A stretch of 64,000 nucleotides of DNA, from positions 124,001 to 188,000 of the forward strand of contig NZ_RQJW01000011.1 in NCBI RefSeq assembly GCF_004028635.1. Reading direction: 5' to 3'. The position numbers and the translations under genes are program-made. The notes below the pieces were generated by a model that was given only the letters and a program-made list of their open reading frames with translations, had not been told where the DNA came from and ran no database searches. Origin of the DNA: Streptomyces cyaneus (GTDB taxonomy: Bacteria; Actinomycetota; Actinomycetes; Streptomycetales; Streptomycetaceae). Numbering within the stretch: position 1 is the stretch's first letter; each line of letters starts with the position of its first letter. Below, one piece after another: positions 47,988 to 56,706 of the stretch.

Positions 47988-48053
47988 GCCCTGCCCGGAG
48001 CCTTTCAGAGGTTTCGGGCAGGGCCGCGTCTCTTCCTGGTCAACCCCAGGAGG
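47988..48053 (+). promoter_or_regulatory. Riboswitch expression platform: terminator-like hairpin plus SD-sequestering hairpin
   Basis: GCCCTGCCCG (47988-47997) pairs with CGGGCAGGGC (48015-48024). A second hairpin pairs CTTCCTGG (48032-48039) with CCAGGAGG (48046-48053), burying the Shine-Dalgarno of the gene at 48060. This suggests control of translation, perhaps with transcription termination as well. Confidence 0.7.
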
Positions 48054-48059
48054 AATTCA

Positions 48060-49169
48060 GTGAGCATCACCAAGAAGGCCAAGGCCACGGTTTTCGCCGT
48101 CGGGTTCGGTCTCGTCGCGCTGCCCGCGTTGGCCGCGTGCGGATCGTCCGACAGTGACGGCGACAGCGGCAGCGGCAGCGGCGGCGGTTCCAAGACCGTC
48201 ACGCTCGTCAGCCACAACTCGTGGGCCGTCTCCAAGTCCGTCCTCGCCGCCTTCGAGAAGCAGTCCGGCTACAAGGTCAAGGTCCTCGAGGACGGCGACG
48301 CCGGGCAGGCCGTCAACAAGGCGATCCTGACCAAGGACAACCCGCAGGGCGACGTCTTCTTCGGCGTCGACAACACCCTGCTGTCGCGGGCGCTCGACAA
48401 CGAGCTGTTCCAGTCGTACGAGCCCAAGGGCTCCGACCTGATCCTGCCCGAGTACCGGGCCGACCAGGACCAGCACCGGGTCACCCCGATCGACACCGGC
48501 GACATCTGCGTCAACTACGACAAGGCGTACTTCAGCGAGCACAAGCTGACCCCGCCCAGCTCGTTCGACGATCTGATCAAGCCCGCGTACAAGGACCTCC
48601 TCGTCACCGAGAACGCCTCCACCTCCTCGCCCGGCCTCGGCTTCCTGCTCGGCACCGCCGCCAAGTACGGCGACGACGGCTGGCAGGACTACTGGAAGAA
48701 GCTGAAGGCCAACGGCGTCAAGGTCGTCGACGGCTGGGAGCAGGCCTACAACGAGGAGTTCTCCGGCTCGGCCGGCGGCAAGAAGGCCAAGGCCGACCGG
48801 CCGCTCGTCGTGTCGTACGCCTCCTCCCCGCCCGCCGAGGTGATCTACGCCGACCCGAAGCCGACGACCGCGCCGACGGGCGTCGCGACCGGCACCTGCT
48901 TCCGCCAGGTCGAGTACGCGGGCCTGCTGAGCAACGCCGAGAACGCCGAGGGCGGCAAGGCGCTCCTCGACTTCATGCTCACCAAGACCTTCCAGGACGA
49001 CATGCCGCTCAACATGTTCGTCTACCCGGTGCGGGAGGCCGCCCAGGTGCCTGAGGAGTTCGTGAAGTACGGCCCGCAGGCCAAGGATCCCGAGACCATG
49101 GACCCGGCGAAGATCGCCGACAACCGTGACGACTGGGTCAAGTCGTGGACCTCGCTCGTACTGAAGTAG
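48060..49169 (+). CDS. thiB: Thiamine ABC transporter substrate-binding lipoprotein
   Basis: Lipoprotein of 369 aa. Signal peptide with lipobox LAAC (cysteine at about 27), a Ser/Gly/Asp linker, then a type II periplasmic-binding-protein fold of the ThiB family: VTLVSHNSWAVSKSVLAAFE, DVFFGVDNTLLSRAL, FSGSAGGKKAKADRPLVVSY. The TPP riboswitch just upstream supports thiamine as ligand. The GTG at 48060 follows AGGAGG seven bases upstream. It overlaps the permease gene by 25 bp. Confidence 0.9.
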   Translation: MSITKKAKATVFAVGFGLVALPALAACGSSDSDGDSGSGSGGGSKTVTLVSHNSWAVSKSVLAAFEKQSGYKVKVLEDGDAGQAVNKAILTKDNPQGDVFFGVDNTLLSRALDNELFQSYEPKGSDLILPEYRADQDQHRVTPIDTGDICVNYDKAYFSEHKLTPPSSFDDLIKPAYKDLLVTENASTSSPGLGFLLGTAAKYGDDGWQDYWKKLKANGVKVVDGWEQAYNEEFSGSAGGKKAKADRPLVVSYASSPPAEVIYADPKPTTAPTGVATGTCFRQVEYAGLLSNAENAEGGKALLDFMLTKTFQDDMPLNMFVYPVREAAQVPEEFVKYGPQAKDPETMDPAKIADNRDDWVKSWTSLVLK

Positions 49170-50827
49170 CCGAAGCAGTCCCGCGTAAGGGACGCGCGCG
49201 GAGCGCGGCGGTGCGGCTCGGCCTCGTCGCCGTGCCCGTCGCGTTCTTCGCGGTCTTCTTCGCCTACCCCGTCGCCGCGATCGTCGCGCGCGGTCTGAAG
49301 GTCGACGGGGTCTGGCAGTTCGGGCGCCTGGCGGATGTGCTCGGAGAGTCCGACATCCGGCACGTGCTGTGGTTCACCACCTGGCAGGCGCTCGCCTCCA
49401 CCGCGCTGACCCTGCTGATCGCACTGCCGGGCGCCTACGTCTTCGCCCGCTTCGACTTCCCCGGCAAGCAGGTCCTGCGGGCCGTGGTGACCGTCCCCTT
49501 CGTGCTGCCGACGGTCGTCGTCGGCACGGCGTTCCTCGCGCTCGTCGGCCGCGGCGGACTCCTCGACGAGTGGTGGGGCGTACGGCTCGACACCACCGTG
49601 TGGGCCATCCTGCTCGCACACGTCTTCTTCAATTACGCCGTCGTCGTACGGACGGTCGGCGGGCTCTGGTCGCAGCTCGACCCGCGGCAGGAGGAGGCCG
49701 CGCGGATGCTCGGGGCATCACGCCTCACCGCCTGGCGGACCGTCACCCTCCCGGCCCTCGCGCCTGCCGTGGCCTCCGCCGCGCTCATGGTCTTCCTGTT
49801 CACCTTCACCTCCTTCGGTGTCGTCCAGATCCTCGGCGGGCCGACCTTCTCGACCCTCGAAGTGGAGATCTACCGGCAGACGTCCGAGATCTTCGACCTG
49901 TCCACGGCCGCCGTCCTGACGATCATCCAGTTCCTGGCGGTGGGCGCGATCCTCGCCGTGCACGCGTGGACGGTACGGCGGCGGGAGAGCGCCCTGCGCC
50001 TGGTGGACGCGTCCGTGACCGCGCGCCGGCCGCGCGGGGCGGGGCAGTGGGCGCTGCTGGCCGGTGTCCTGGCCGTCATCGCCGTACTCCTGCTGCTGCC
50101 GCTGGCCGTGCTGGTGCAGCGGTCGCTGGACGCGCCCGACTTCGGCTACTACCGGGCACTGACCAGCGACGACGGCGGGGTCTTCCTGGTGGCGCCGATC
50201 GAGGCGATCGGCAACTCGCTGCAGTACGCCGTCGTCGCCACCCTCATCGCCGTGCTGATCGGCGGGCTGGCCGCGGCCGCGCTGACCCGACGGGACGCGG
50301 GGCGGTTCGTGCGGGGCTTCGACGCGCTGTTGATGCTGCCACTCGGGGTGTCCGCGGTGACGGTCGGGTTCGGGTTCCTGATCGCCCTGGACGAGCCGCC
50401 GCTGGACCTCAGAAGCACCTGGATCCTTGTGCCGCTGGCCCAGGCGCTGGTCGGGGTGCCCTTCGTCGTCCGGACCATGCTGCCCGTGCTGCGGGCCGTG
50501 GACCAGCGGCTGCGGGAGGCGGCGGCGGTGCTCGGGGCCTCGCCGTGGCGGGTCTGGCGTGAGGTGGATCTGCCGATGGTGCGGCGGGCGCTGCTGATCG
50601 CGGCCGGGTTCGCCTTCGCGGTGTCGCTGGGCGAGTTCGGGGCGACCGTGTTCATCGCGCGGCCCGACAATCCGACGCTGCCGGTCGCCGTGGCGAAGCT
50701 GCTCGGCCGGGCCGGTGATCTCAACTACGGGCAGGCGATGGCCCTTTCGACCATTCTGATGATCGTGTGCGCGGTGGCGCTGCTCGTGCTGGAGCGACTG
50801 CGCACCGACCGGACCGGGGAGTTCTAG
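49145..50827 (+). CDS. thiP: Thiamine ABC transporter permease, fused two-domain
   Basis: Permease of 560 aa with two binding-protein-dependent transport domains in one chain and about twelve membrane helices. EAA-type loops occur twice: EEAARMLGASRLTAWRTVTL near 183 and REAAAVLGASPWRVWREVDL near 458. The arrangement and size match ThiP. The GTG at 49145 lies inside thiB (25-bp overlap); a start some codons later is possible. Directly followed by the ATPase gene. Confidence 0.88.
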   Translation: MDLARTEVAEAVPRKGRARSAAVRLGLVAVPVAFFAVFFAYPVAAIVARGLKVDGVWQFGRLADVLGESDIRHVLWFTTWQALASTALTLLIALPGAYVFARFDFPGKQVLRAVVTVPFVLPTVVVGTAFLALVGRGGLLDEWWGVRLDTTVWAILLAHVFFNYAVVVRTVGGLWSQLDPRQEEAARMLGASRLTAWRTVTLPALAPAVASAALMVFLFTFTSFGVVQILGGPTFSTLEVEIYRQTSEIFDLSTAAVLTIIQFLAVGAILAVHAWTVRRRESALRLVDASVTARRPRGAGQWALLAGVLAVIAVLLLLPLAVLVQRSLDAPDFGYYRALTSDDGGVFLVAPIEAIGNSLQYAVVATLIAVLIGGLAAAALTRRDAGRFVRGFDALLMLPLGVSAVTVGFGFLIALDEPPLDLRSTWILVPLAQALVGVPFVVRTMLPVLRAVDQRLREAAAVLGASPWRVWREVDLPMVRRALLIAAGFAFAVSLGEFGATVFIARPDNPTLPVAVAKLLGRAGDLNYGQAMALSTILMIVCAVALLVLERLRTDRTGEF

Positions 50828-51847
50828 ATGCTGCTGAGCCTTGAGGACGCGACGGTACGGTTCGACGGGCGGGCCGTGCTGGACGGGGTCGGCCTCGATG
50901 TCGCCGAGCACGAGATCGTGTGCGTGCTGGGGCCGAGCGGCAGCGGCAAGTCGACCCTCCTGCGGGCGGTGGCCGGGCTCCAACCCCTGTCCCACGGGCG
51001 GGTGTTGCTCGACGGGCGCGATCAGGCGGGGGTGCCCGCGCACAAGCGGGGCGTCGGGCTGATGTTCCAGGATCACCAGCTGTTCCCGCAGCGGGACGTC
51101 GCCGGCAACGTGGCCTTCGGGGCGCGCATGCACGGTGCATCGAAGGGCGAACAGGCCGACCGGGTAGGGGAGTTGCTCGATCTGGTCGGACTGCCGGGCG
51201 CCGCCCGTCGTGCCGTCGCCTCGCTCTCCGGTGGGGAACAGCAGCGGGTGGCGCTGGCTCGTGCGCTCGCGCCCCGGCCGAGGCTGCTGATGCTGGACGA
51301 GCCGCTGGGCCAGCTCGACCGTTCGCTCAGGGAGCGCCTTGTCGTCGAACTCCGGGAGCTGTTCGGGCGGTTGGGCACCACTGTGCTCGCCGTGACGCAC
51401 GACCAGGGTGAGGCCTTCGCGCTCGCCGACCGGGTCGTGGTGATGCGGGACGGGCGGATCGCCCAGAGCGGTACGCCGCTGGAAGTGTGGCAACGTCCGG
51501 TGGACGAGTTCGTGGCGCGCTTCCTCGGGTTCGACAACGTCGTCGAGGGCACGGTCGCCGGAGAGGCCGCGGACACTCCCTGGGGGAAGCTCCCGGTGGG
51601 CGAGGGCGCCGCACAGGGAACGCGGACGCTGCTCGTACGGCCGGCCGGAGTGCGGCTCGTGGCCGCCGACGCGGGGCTGCGCTGCACGGTCGCGGCGCGG
51701 ACGTTCCGGGGCACGCACGTCGCCGTGCACCTCCAGCCGGAGGACGCGCCGCGCCTCGAGGCGGCCTGCGCCCTGCGGGACGCGCCGGAGGTCGGGGACG
51801 CGGTCGGGGTGGAGTTCGACGCGGCGGAAATTGTGCTGCTGGGCTGA
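50828..51847 (+). CDS. thiQ: Thiamine ABC transporter ATP-binding protein
   Basis: ATPase of 339 aa. Walker A GPSGSGKST near 38, Q-loop GLMFQDHQLFPQ, signature LSGGEQQRVALARAL, Walker B LLMLDEP, and H-loop AVTHDQ are all intact. About 100 C-terminal residues form a TOBE-like regulatory domain, longer than ThiQ of E. coli. The ATG immediately follows the permease stop (TAGATG). Confidence 0.9.
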   Translation: MLLSLEDATVRFDGRAVLDGVGLDVAEHEIVCVLGPSGSGKSTLLRAVAGLQPLSHGRVLLDGRDQAGVPAHKRGVGLMFQDHQLFPQRDVAGNVAFGARMHGASKGEQADRVGELLDLVGLPGAARRAVASLSGGEQQRVALARALAPRPRLLMLDEPLGQLDRSLRERLVVELRELFGRLGTTVLAVTHDQGEAFALADRVVVMRDGRIAQSGTPLEVWQRPVDEFVARFLGFDNVVEGTVAGEAADTPWGKLPVGEGAAQGTRTLLVRPAGVRLVAADAGLRCTVAARTFRGTHVAVHLQPEDAPRLEAACALRDAPEVGDAVGVEFDAAEIVLLG

Positions 51848-51849
51848 TC

Positions 51850-51872
51850 GCCCGGCACGTAGGGTGCCGGGC
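51850..51872 (+). terminator. Hairpin between thiQ and the next start codon
   Basis: GCCCGGCAC (51850-51858), loop GTAGG, GTGCCGGGC (51864-51872). It begins three bases after the thiQ stop and ends at the base before the next ATG, so it may both end the thiamine operon and limit read-through translation. Confidence 0.65.
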
Positions 51873-52670
51873 ATGACGCCCCTCCCGCACGATCGCTACT
51901 GCGACGAAATCGCCCACCAGGTCGGCCTGTTGAGGGCCGTGGTGACCTCCGGCGCCGACCTGTCCGCCACCGTGCCGACCTGCCCGGACTGGTCGCTGGA
52001 GCAGCTCGTACGGCACACGGGCGGCGCCCTGCGCTGGGTGGAGCTGATGGTGCGGACGCGGGCGCAGGAGGAGGTCCCGGAGGAGAAGATCCCGCTCGGC
52101 GGCGGACCCGACGGACAGGGCGACCCCGCCGCACTCGACGCCTGGCTCGCGGAGACCGGCGAGATGCTTGTCGCCGCGCTGCGGGAGGCCGGTCCCGACG
52201 CGAAGGTGTGGGGCTGGGCCGGGGTGCTCAACGCCGGGTTCTGGGCCCGCCGTATGACCCACGAGATCACGATCCACCGGGCGGACGCCGCCCTCGCCGC
52301 CGGGCTGCCCTACGAAGTCGCGCCGGACGTCGCCGCCGACGCGATCGACGAGTGGCTGGAGATCGTGGAGTGGGCGCAGCGGACGCTGCCGGACGACCCG
52401 GCGCGGGAACTGCGTCGGCCGGGGAGCAGTATCCATATGCACGCCACCGACACCACGCCCGAGGTGAACGGGGAGTGGTTCATCGACCTCTCCGGGGACG
52501 TCATCGCCTGGCGGCGGGGCCATGAGAAGGCGACGGTCGCGCTCAGGGGGCCACTCACCGCCGTACTGCTCGCCTTCTACCGTCGACTGCCGCTGGACAG
52601 CGCGGAGTTGGAGATCCTGGGCGAGCGGGAGTTGCTGGAGTTCTGGCTGGCGCGGGCGACCTTCGGCTGA
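51873..52670 (+). CDS. Maleylpyruvate isomerase family mycothiol-dependent enzyme
   Basis: Protein of 265 aa in the DinB/MDMPI superfamily. The N-terminal four-helix bundle has TVPTCPDWSLEQLVRHTGGA and RRMTHEITIHRADA, which supplies metal-binding histidines; a C-terminal domain (IDLSGDVIAWRRG) follows. Actinobacterial members are often annotated as mycothiol-dependent; the substrate is unknown. The ATG at 51873 lacks a ribosome-binding site and abuts a hairpin. Confidence 0.85.
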   Translation: MTPLPHDRYCDEIAHQVGLLRAVVTSGADLSATVPTCPDWSLEQLVRHTGGALRWVELMVRTRAQEEVPEEKIPLGGGPDGQGDPAALDAWLAETGEMLVAALREAGPDAKVWGWAGVLNAGFWARRMTHEITIHRADAALAAGLPYEVAPDVAADAIDEWLEIVEWAQRTLPDDPARELRRPGSSIHMHATDTTPEVNGEWFIDLSGDVIAWRRGHEKATVALRGPLTAVLLAFYRRLPLDSAELEILGERELLEFWLARATFG

Positions 52671-52679
52671 CAGGCGAAC

Positions 52680-52707
52680 GGCCCGCCCCCGGGGAAGGGG
52701 ACGGGCC
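52680..52707. terminator. Bidirectional terminator between convergent genes
   Basis: GGCCCG-C-CCCC (52680-52690) pairs with GGGG-A-CGGGCC (52697-52707), one mismatch, loop GGGGAA. Confidence 0.8.
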
Positions 52708-52732
52708 ACAAGGCTGTTGCTGTGCGGGTGCG

Positions 52733-53425
52733 TCAGCGGTCGCTGCTCGCCCCACGTCGGCGCAGGCCGAAGAAGACCGCGCCGCCGCCGATCGCGACCA
52801 GGGCGACCGCGATGCCGGCGATCAGGCCGGTGTTGGAGTTGGCGCCGGTCTCGGCGAGGTTGGAGTCACCGGCCGCCGGGGACGGGGCGCTGCTCGCGGT
52901 GTCCGCGGGAGCGGTGCTCTCGCTCTCAGAGGGCGTCGGGGTCGGTGTGTCGGTCTCCTCGGCCGGGGTCGAGGCGGAGTCCGACGGGGTCGGGGTGTCC
53001 GACGGAGCCGGCGGCTCCTCGTCCTTCTTGCAGGCCGTGGATGGCGTCGTCAGGTTCGGCTTGATGTCCTCGTCGACGTAGCCGGCGGCCTTGACGTGGA
53101 CGCGGTACTCGGCGTTCGGCTTCCAGTCCTCGGCGAAGGTGATGGTGACACCCTCGCGCGAGCCCTTGACCTCCTGCTCGCCGACCTTCTTCAGGTCGGC
53201 GCCGTTGTTCTGGAGGTACACGCTGATGGTCGCCGGGATGCCGCTGGGGTCCACGTCGGTGACCGTGATGACACCCTTGTCGCCGTCGCACTTGGCTTCG
53301 GCGGAGAATTCACTGATGTTGCACGCGAGCGCGTTGCCCGCGAAGCCGAGCGCGATCGCGGCCGATGCGGAGGCAACACCAAGAGCGCGCACGGAACGCG
53401 CAACAGTACGGCGGTTTATGGACAC
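52733..53425 (-). CDS. LAETG-anchored cell-wall surface protein
   Basis: Protein of 230 aa. The signal peptide is residues 1 to about 34 ([18 protein letters not shown] then Cys). A beta-rich domain with two cysteine pairs follows ([19 protein letters not shown] and a late ACKKDEE), then a Pro/Ser/Thr/Glu wall-spanning region. The sortase signal is LAETG, followed by the helix [20 protein letters not shown] and RRRG. The GTG at 53425 is chosen because AAGGAC lies five bases upstream; earlier in-frame starts add an unlikely leader. Role unknown. Confidence 0.88.
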   Translation of the reverse strand: MSINRRTVARSVRALGVASASAAIALGFAGNALACNISEFSAEAKCDGDKGVITVTDVDPSGIPATISVYLQNNGADLKKVGEQEVKGSREGVTITFAEDWKPNAEYRVHVKAAGYVDEDIKPNLTTPSTACKKDEEPPAPSDTPTPSDSASTPAEETDTPTPTPSESESTAPADTASSAPSPAAGDSNLAETGANSNTGLIAGIAVALVAIGGGAVFFGLRRRGASSDR

Positions 53426-53572
53426 GTTTGTCCTTACGAGTTGCATCACTGAGGGGGGTTGAACGAGGCGGTGATGTGACATCACCGTCCCCAGGAGTCT
53501 CACAGGTTTATAAGCGTGGCATAAGCAGTGTCAACGCATATGCAGTCCACGGGCGTTGGCTTTGCCGTCTTA

Positions 53573-54694
53573 TTAATCGCTGAGACGTTTCAGCGCCGCT
53601 GGAGCCTCCTCGATACGGTCAACGAGGGCGATACGGGACTCCATCGAGCGGTCCCGGGCGAGGGACTTCAGCAGGGGCCACGTCGGCAGCTTCTCGGTCC
53701 AGTGGGTGCGGTCGACCAGGACCATGGGGGTGGGCTCACCGCGCGACTCGTAGTAGTTCGGCGTCGCGTTGTCGAAGATCTCCTGTACGGTGCCGGCGGC
53801 GCCCGGCAGGAAGACGACGCCCGCGTTCGAGCGGGCCAGCAGGCCGTCCTCGCGGGTGGCGTTGGCGAAGTACTTGGCGATGTGGGAGGCGAAGGGGTTC
53901 GGCGGCTCGTGGCCGTAGAACCAGGTCGGGATGCCGACCGAGCGGCCGCCCTTCGGCCAACGGGAGCGCACCTCGAAGGCGACTGATGCCCACTCGGTGA
54001 TCGAGGGCGTGAACTTCGGTGCCTTGGCGAGGAGTCGAAGCGCATCGGCGAGCATCTCGTCGCCGTGCGGGGCCGCGTACGCGCCGAGGTTCGCCGCCTC
54101 CATCGCGCCGGGGCCGCCGCCGGTGGCGACCGTGAAACCGGCACGGGCCAGCTCCCGGCCGAGCCGCGCGGCACCCTCGTACGCCTGGGTGCCGCGGCCC
54201 ATGGCGTGGCCGCCCATGACGCCCACCACCCGGGCGCCGGACAGGAGTTCGTCGAGCGCGTCCGAGACGGAGTCGTCGTGCACCGCGCGGAGCATGGAGG
54301 CGTAGATGTCCCCGTCCGCCTTGGTCCGCTGGAACCAGGCGTAGGCGCGGGCGTCGGGCGTGTTCTCGTAGCCGTCCGTCAGGGACGCGAAGAGTTCGTC
54401 GGGGGAGTAGACCAGGCCCCGGTACGGGTCGAAGGGCAGGCCGGGGACGGGCGGGAAGACCAGGGCGCCGTCCGTGCGGATCTTCGCGGCGGCGTCCTCG
54501 CGCATCGGGCAGCCGAGGAAGACGGCGCCTGCCGTGTCCGTGGTGAGCAGTTCGCGCGTACGGTCCGTCAGATCGACGGCCTGGACACGGAATCCGGCGA
54601 GGGTGCCGCGCGCCGTGACGGTCGCGTCGAACTCCTCCAGGGTCTCTATCTCACGGTCGTTGTGGTGGGCCGCATGGGCGGGCATCGTCTGCAC
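53573..54694 (-). CDS. LOG-like Rossmann-fold protein
   Basis: Protein of 373 aa related to the TIGR00730/LOG (lysine decarboxylase-like) family. The C-terminal two thirds have VGVMGGHAMGRG, TGGGPGAMEAANLGAY and FLPGAAGTVQEIFDNAT, the family's PGGxGTxxE-type site. An N-terminal extension of about 150 residues is unusual for LOG enzymes. LOG proteins release cytokinins or ribose 5-phosphate from nucleotides; activity here is inferred. The GTG at 54694 sits six bases after TAGCAT, a likely -10 for a leaderless mRNA; ATG 54685 is the alternative. Confidence 0.85.
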   Translation of the reverse strand: MQTMPAHAAHHNDREIETLEEFDATVTARGTLAGFRVQAVDLTDRTRELLTTDTAGAVFLGCPMREDAAAKIRTDGALVFPPVPGLPFDPYRGLVYSPDELFASLTDGYENTPDARAYAWFQRTKADGDIYASMLRAVHDDSVSDALDELLSGARVVGVMGGHAMGRGTQAYEGAARLGRELARAGFTVATGGGPGAMEAANLGAYAAPHGDEMLADALRLLAKAPKFTPSITEWASVAFEVRSRWPKGGRSVGIPTWFYGHEPPNPFASHIAKYFANATREDGLLARSNAGVVFLPGAAGTVQEIFDNATPNYYESRGEPTPMVLVDRTHWTEKLPTWPLLKSLARDRSMESRIALVDRIEEAPAALKRLSD

Positions 54695-54739
54695 CCGCCC
54701 ATGCTAGGCACCGTGCGAAGGGTGGCGGTGTGGCGGGCC

Positions 54740-55159
54740 TCAGCCCTCGATGGCCGACGGGTCCATCCACACGACCTCCCAGGTGTGGCCGTCGAGGTCG
54801 TCGAAGGCGCGGCCGTACATGAAACCCGGGTCCTGGACCTGGTCCGAGGCCGTGCCGCCCGCGGCGACCGCCTTCTCGACCAGCTCGTCGACCTTCTCGC
54901 GGCTCTCGGCGCTCAGACAGATCAGCACCTCGCTGGTCGTCGTGGCGTCCGCGATCTCCTTCTTGGTGAAGGTCGAGTAGAACGGCTTGGTGAGCAGCAT
55001 CGCGACGATGGTGTCGCTGATCACGACGGATGCCGCGTTCTCGTCACTGAACTGCGGGTTGATCGAGTAGCCGAGCTCCGTGAAGAACTTCTTCGAGGCG
55101 TCGAGGTCGTTCACGGGCAGGTTCACGAAGATCATCTGCTGGTACGCGGGGGCGGTCAT
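54740..55159 (-). CDS. VOC/glyoxalase-like family protein
   Basis: Protein of 139 aa with the vicinal-oxygen-chelate fold: MIFVNLPVNDLDASKKFFTE at the N terminus and a C-terminal FDDLDGHTWEVVWMDP. Related proteins include dioxygenases and antibiotic-binding proteins; no function can be assigned. The ATG at 55159 follows GGGAGA; the longer frame from 55225 lacks a site. Same strand as the LOG-like gene, with a 45-bp gap. Confidence 0.88.
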   Translation of the reverse strand: MTAPAYQQMIFVNLPVNDLDASKKFFTELGYSINPQFSDENAASVVISDTIVAMLLTKPFYSTFTKKEIADATTTSEVLICLSAESREKVDELVEKAVAAGGTASDQVQDPGFMYGRAFDDLDGHTWEVVWMDPSAIEG

Positions 55160-55287
55160 CGCGGTCTCTCCCATCGGGGTGGCTGCTGTTCGGTGGGGTA
55201 GACCGGGGGGCCGGCCGGAACTCATCGCCGGGCGGAGACTTTTTTCCTACGAGTTTTTCGCCGGGGGTCGGGGCCCGCTCGACGGCC

Positions 55288-56706
55288 TCACTGTGCCAGG
55301 GGAAGCGCGGCCAGCTCGGCCACGATCAGGGTGAGCGGGCCGAAGAAGGCCAGCAGGATGCCGACCCGCAGAGCGGCGGCGCTGCGGAGCAGCGCGGTGG
55401 GGGCGCCGAGGCGGAGCAGCGCGGCCGTGGTGTCGGCGCGGGCCTGCTTGGCCTCCACGGCGGCCGTGAGGAGGGTGGCCACGGTGCAGCCGGTGACCAG
55501 GGTGACGCCGAGGGCGGTGAGGGGGCCGAAGGGCGGGGTGGCCGCGTGGTCGGAGAGCGGGGTCATGGCGTACACGGCGGAGGTGACGGCGCAGACGATG
55601 CCGAGGGGGCGGCCGATGCGGACGGCTTCCTCCATCAGGACACGGCCGGCCAGCAGGCGCAGGGCGCCCGGGCGTGCGGTCTGCAGGAGGCGGCCGCAGA
55701 AGTGGGTGAGGCCGGGGGCGGCCAGGGCGAGCCCGAGGGCGGTGAGCAGCCAGCCGACGACGACTCCGGCGGTGCCGGTGGGGAGGGCGGCGGGCATGGT
55801 GACGGCGGTGCCGGTCGTCGTGCGGCCGGCATAGGCCTCCACGGCGAGGCCCGCGGCGAGGACCGCGATGCCCCAGGGGAGGCCGGCGGGGGGTTTGCGG
55901 GGGGCGACAGGGCGTGCGCGGCCCGAGTCGGCTGGGGGAGCGGGGTCGGCTACCGCTTCGGTCCAGTCGGTCGGTGGAGTGGCCGTGGTGGGGGCCGGCG
56001 TCCGGGCCGGGTCGCCTGCCTGCGGGGTGCCGTCGCCAGGCTGCGGGCGCCCGTTCGCGTCCGCGCTGCCACGCTCGCCACGCCGCAGTCGGGCGCCGAA
56101 CCGCCCGTACGCCCCGAACGTCTCCCGCGCCACCGACCTGCCGTACGCCCCGAAGCGGACGTACGCCCGTCCCGTGCCCCGGGCGGTGGTGGGCCCGAGT
56201 TCCTTCGGGCGCAGGGCCAACGCCACCATCACCGACGCGATCCCCGGGACCAGCGTCAGCAGGGTCAGCGTGGCCGGCACGGGCAGGGGGCTGCCCGCTG
56301 CCAGGAACTCCGAGACCGCACCGTCGAAGGGCATGCCCAGCAGGTCGCCCCGGAGGTGGAGGAAGAACAGCAGGGCCACCGTGGAGCCGAGGGTGCAGGA
56401 CAGGGCCGTGGTGGTGGCCGAGACGGCCATCAGGCGGGCCGGGCCCAGGCCGATGGCCGCGAGGCCGGAGCGGGGGCTGGTGCCGGGGTCGGTTCGGGCC
56501 GCGGCCACGGCGAAGTGGACCGTCGCGGCCAGCGGGGGTGCGCACCAGGCCAGGCGCAGGAGCGACTCGGCGGGGGAGGCGTGGGACATCGCGTAGCCCA
56601 GCGCGCAGAGCAGCAGGAAGCCCGTGCCCGCCGACGCCGCCGCCACCAGCAGGCGGCGCAGCTGTACGGCCGGTTGGGCGCCTCGGGTCAGACGGAGAGC
56701 GAGCAC
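55288..56706 (-). CDS. ABC transporter membrane subunit, FtsX-like
   Basis: Membrane protein of 472 aa with about ten hydrophobic helices in two groups, split by a hydrophilic Pro/Arg-rich segment around 180-280 (including DPARTPAPTTATPPTDW). The first group (LLVAAASAGTGFLLLCALGY) and the last (LLAFFGPLTLIVAELAAL) look like FtsX/MacB-type permease halves. The GTG at 56706 overlaps the upstream ATPase gene by 19 bp. Substrate unknown. The frame continues far upstream but there it is out of phase with the ATPase gene. Confidence 0.8.
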   Translation of the reverse strand: MLALRLTRGAQPAVQLRRLLVAAASAGTGFLLLCALGYAMSHASPAESLLRLAWCAPPLAATVHFAVAAARTDPGTSPRSGLAAIGLGPARLMAVSATTTALSCTLGSTVALLFFLHLRGDLLGMPFDGAVSEFLAAGSPLPVPATLTLLTLVPGIASVMVALALRPKELGPTTARGTGRAYVRFGAYGRSVARETFGAYGRFGARLRRGERGSADANGRPQPGDGTPQAGDPARTPAPTTATPPTDWTEAVADPAPPADSGRARPVAPRKPPAGLPWGIAVLAAGLAVEAYAGRTTTGTAVTMPAALPTGTAGVVVGWLLTALGLALAAPGLTHFCGRLLQTARPGALRLLAGRVLMEEAVRIGRPLGIVCAVTSAVYAMTPLSDHAATPPFGPLTALGVTLVTGCTVATLLTAAVEAKQARADTTAALLRLGAPTALLRSAAALRVGILLAFFGPLTLIVAELAALPLAQ

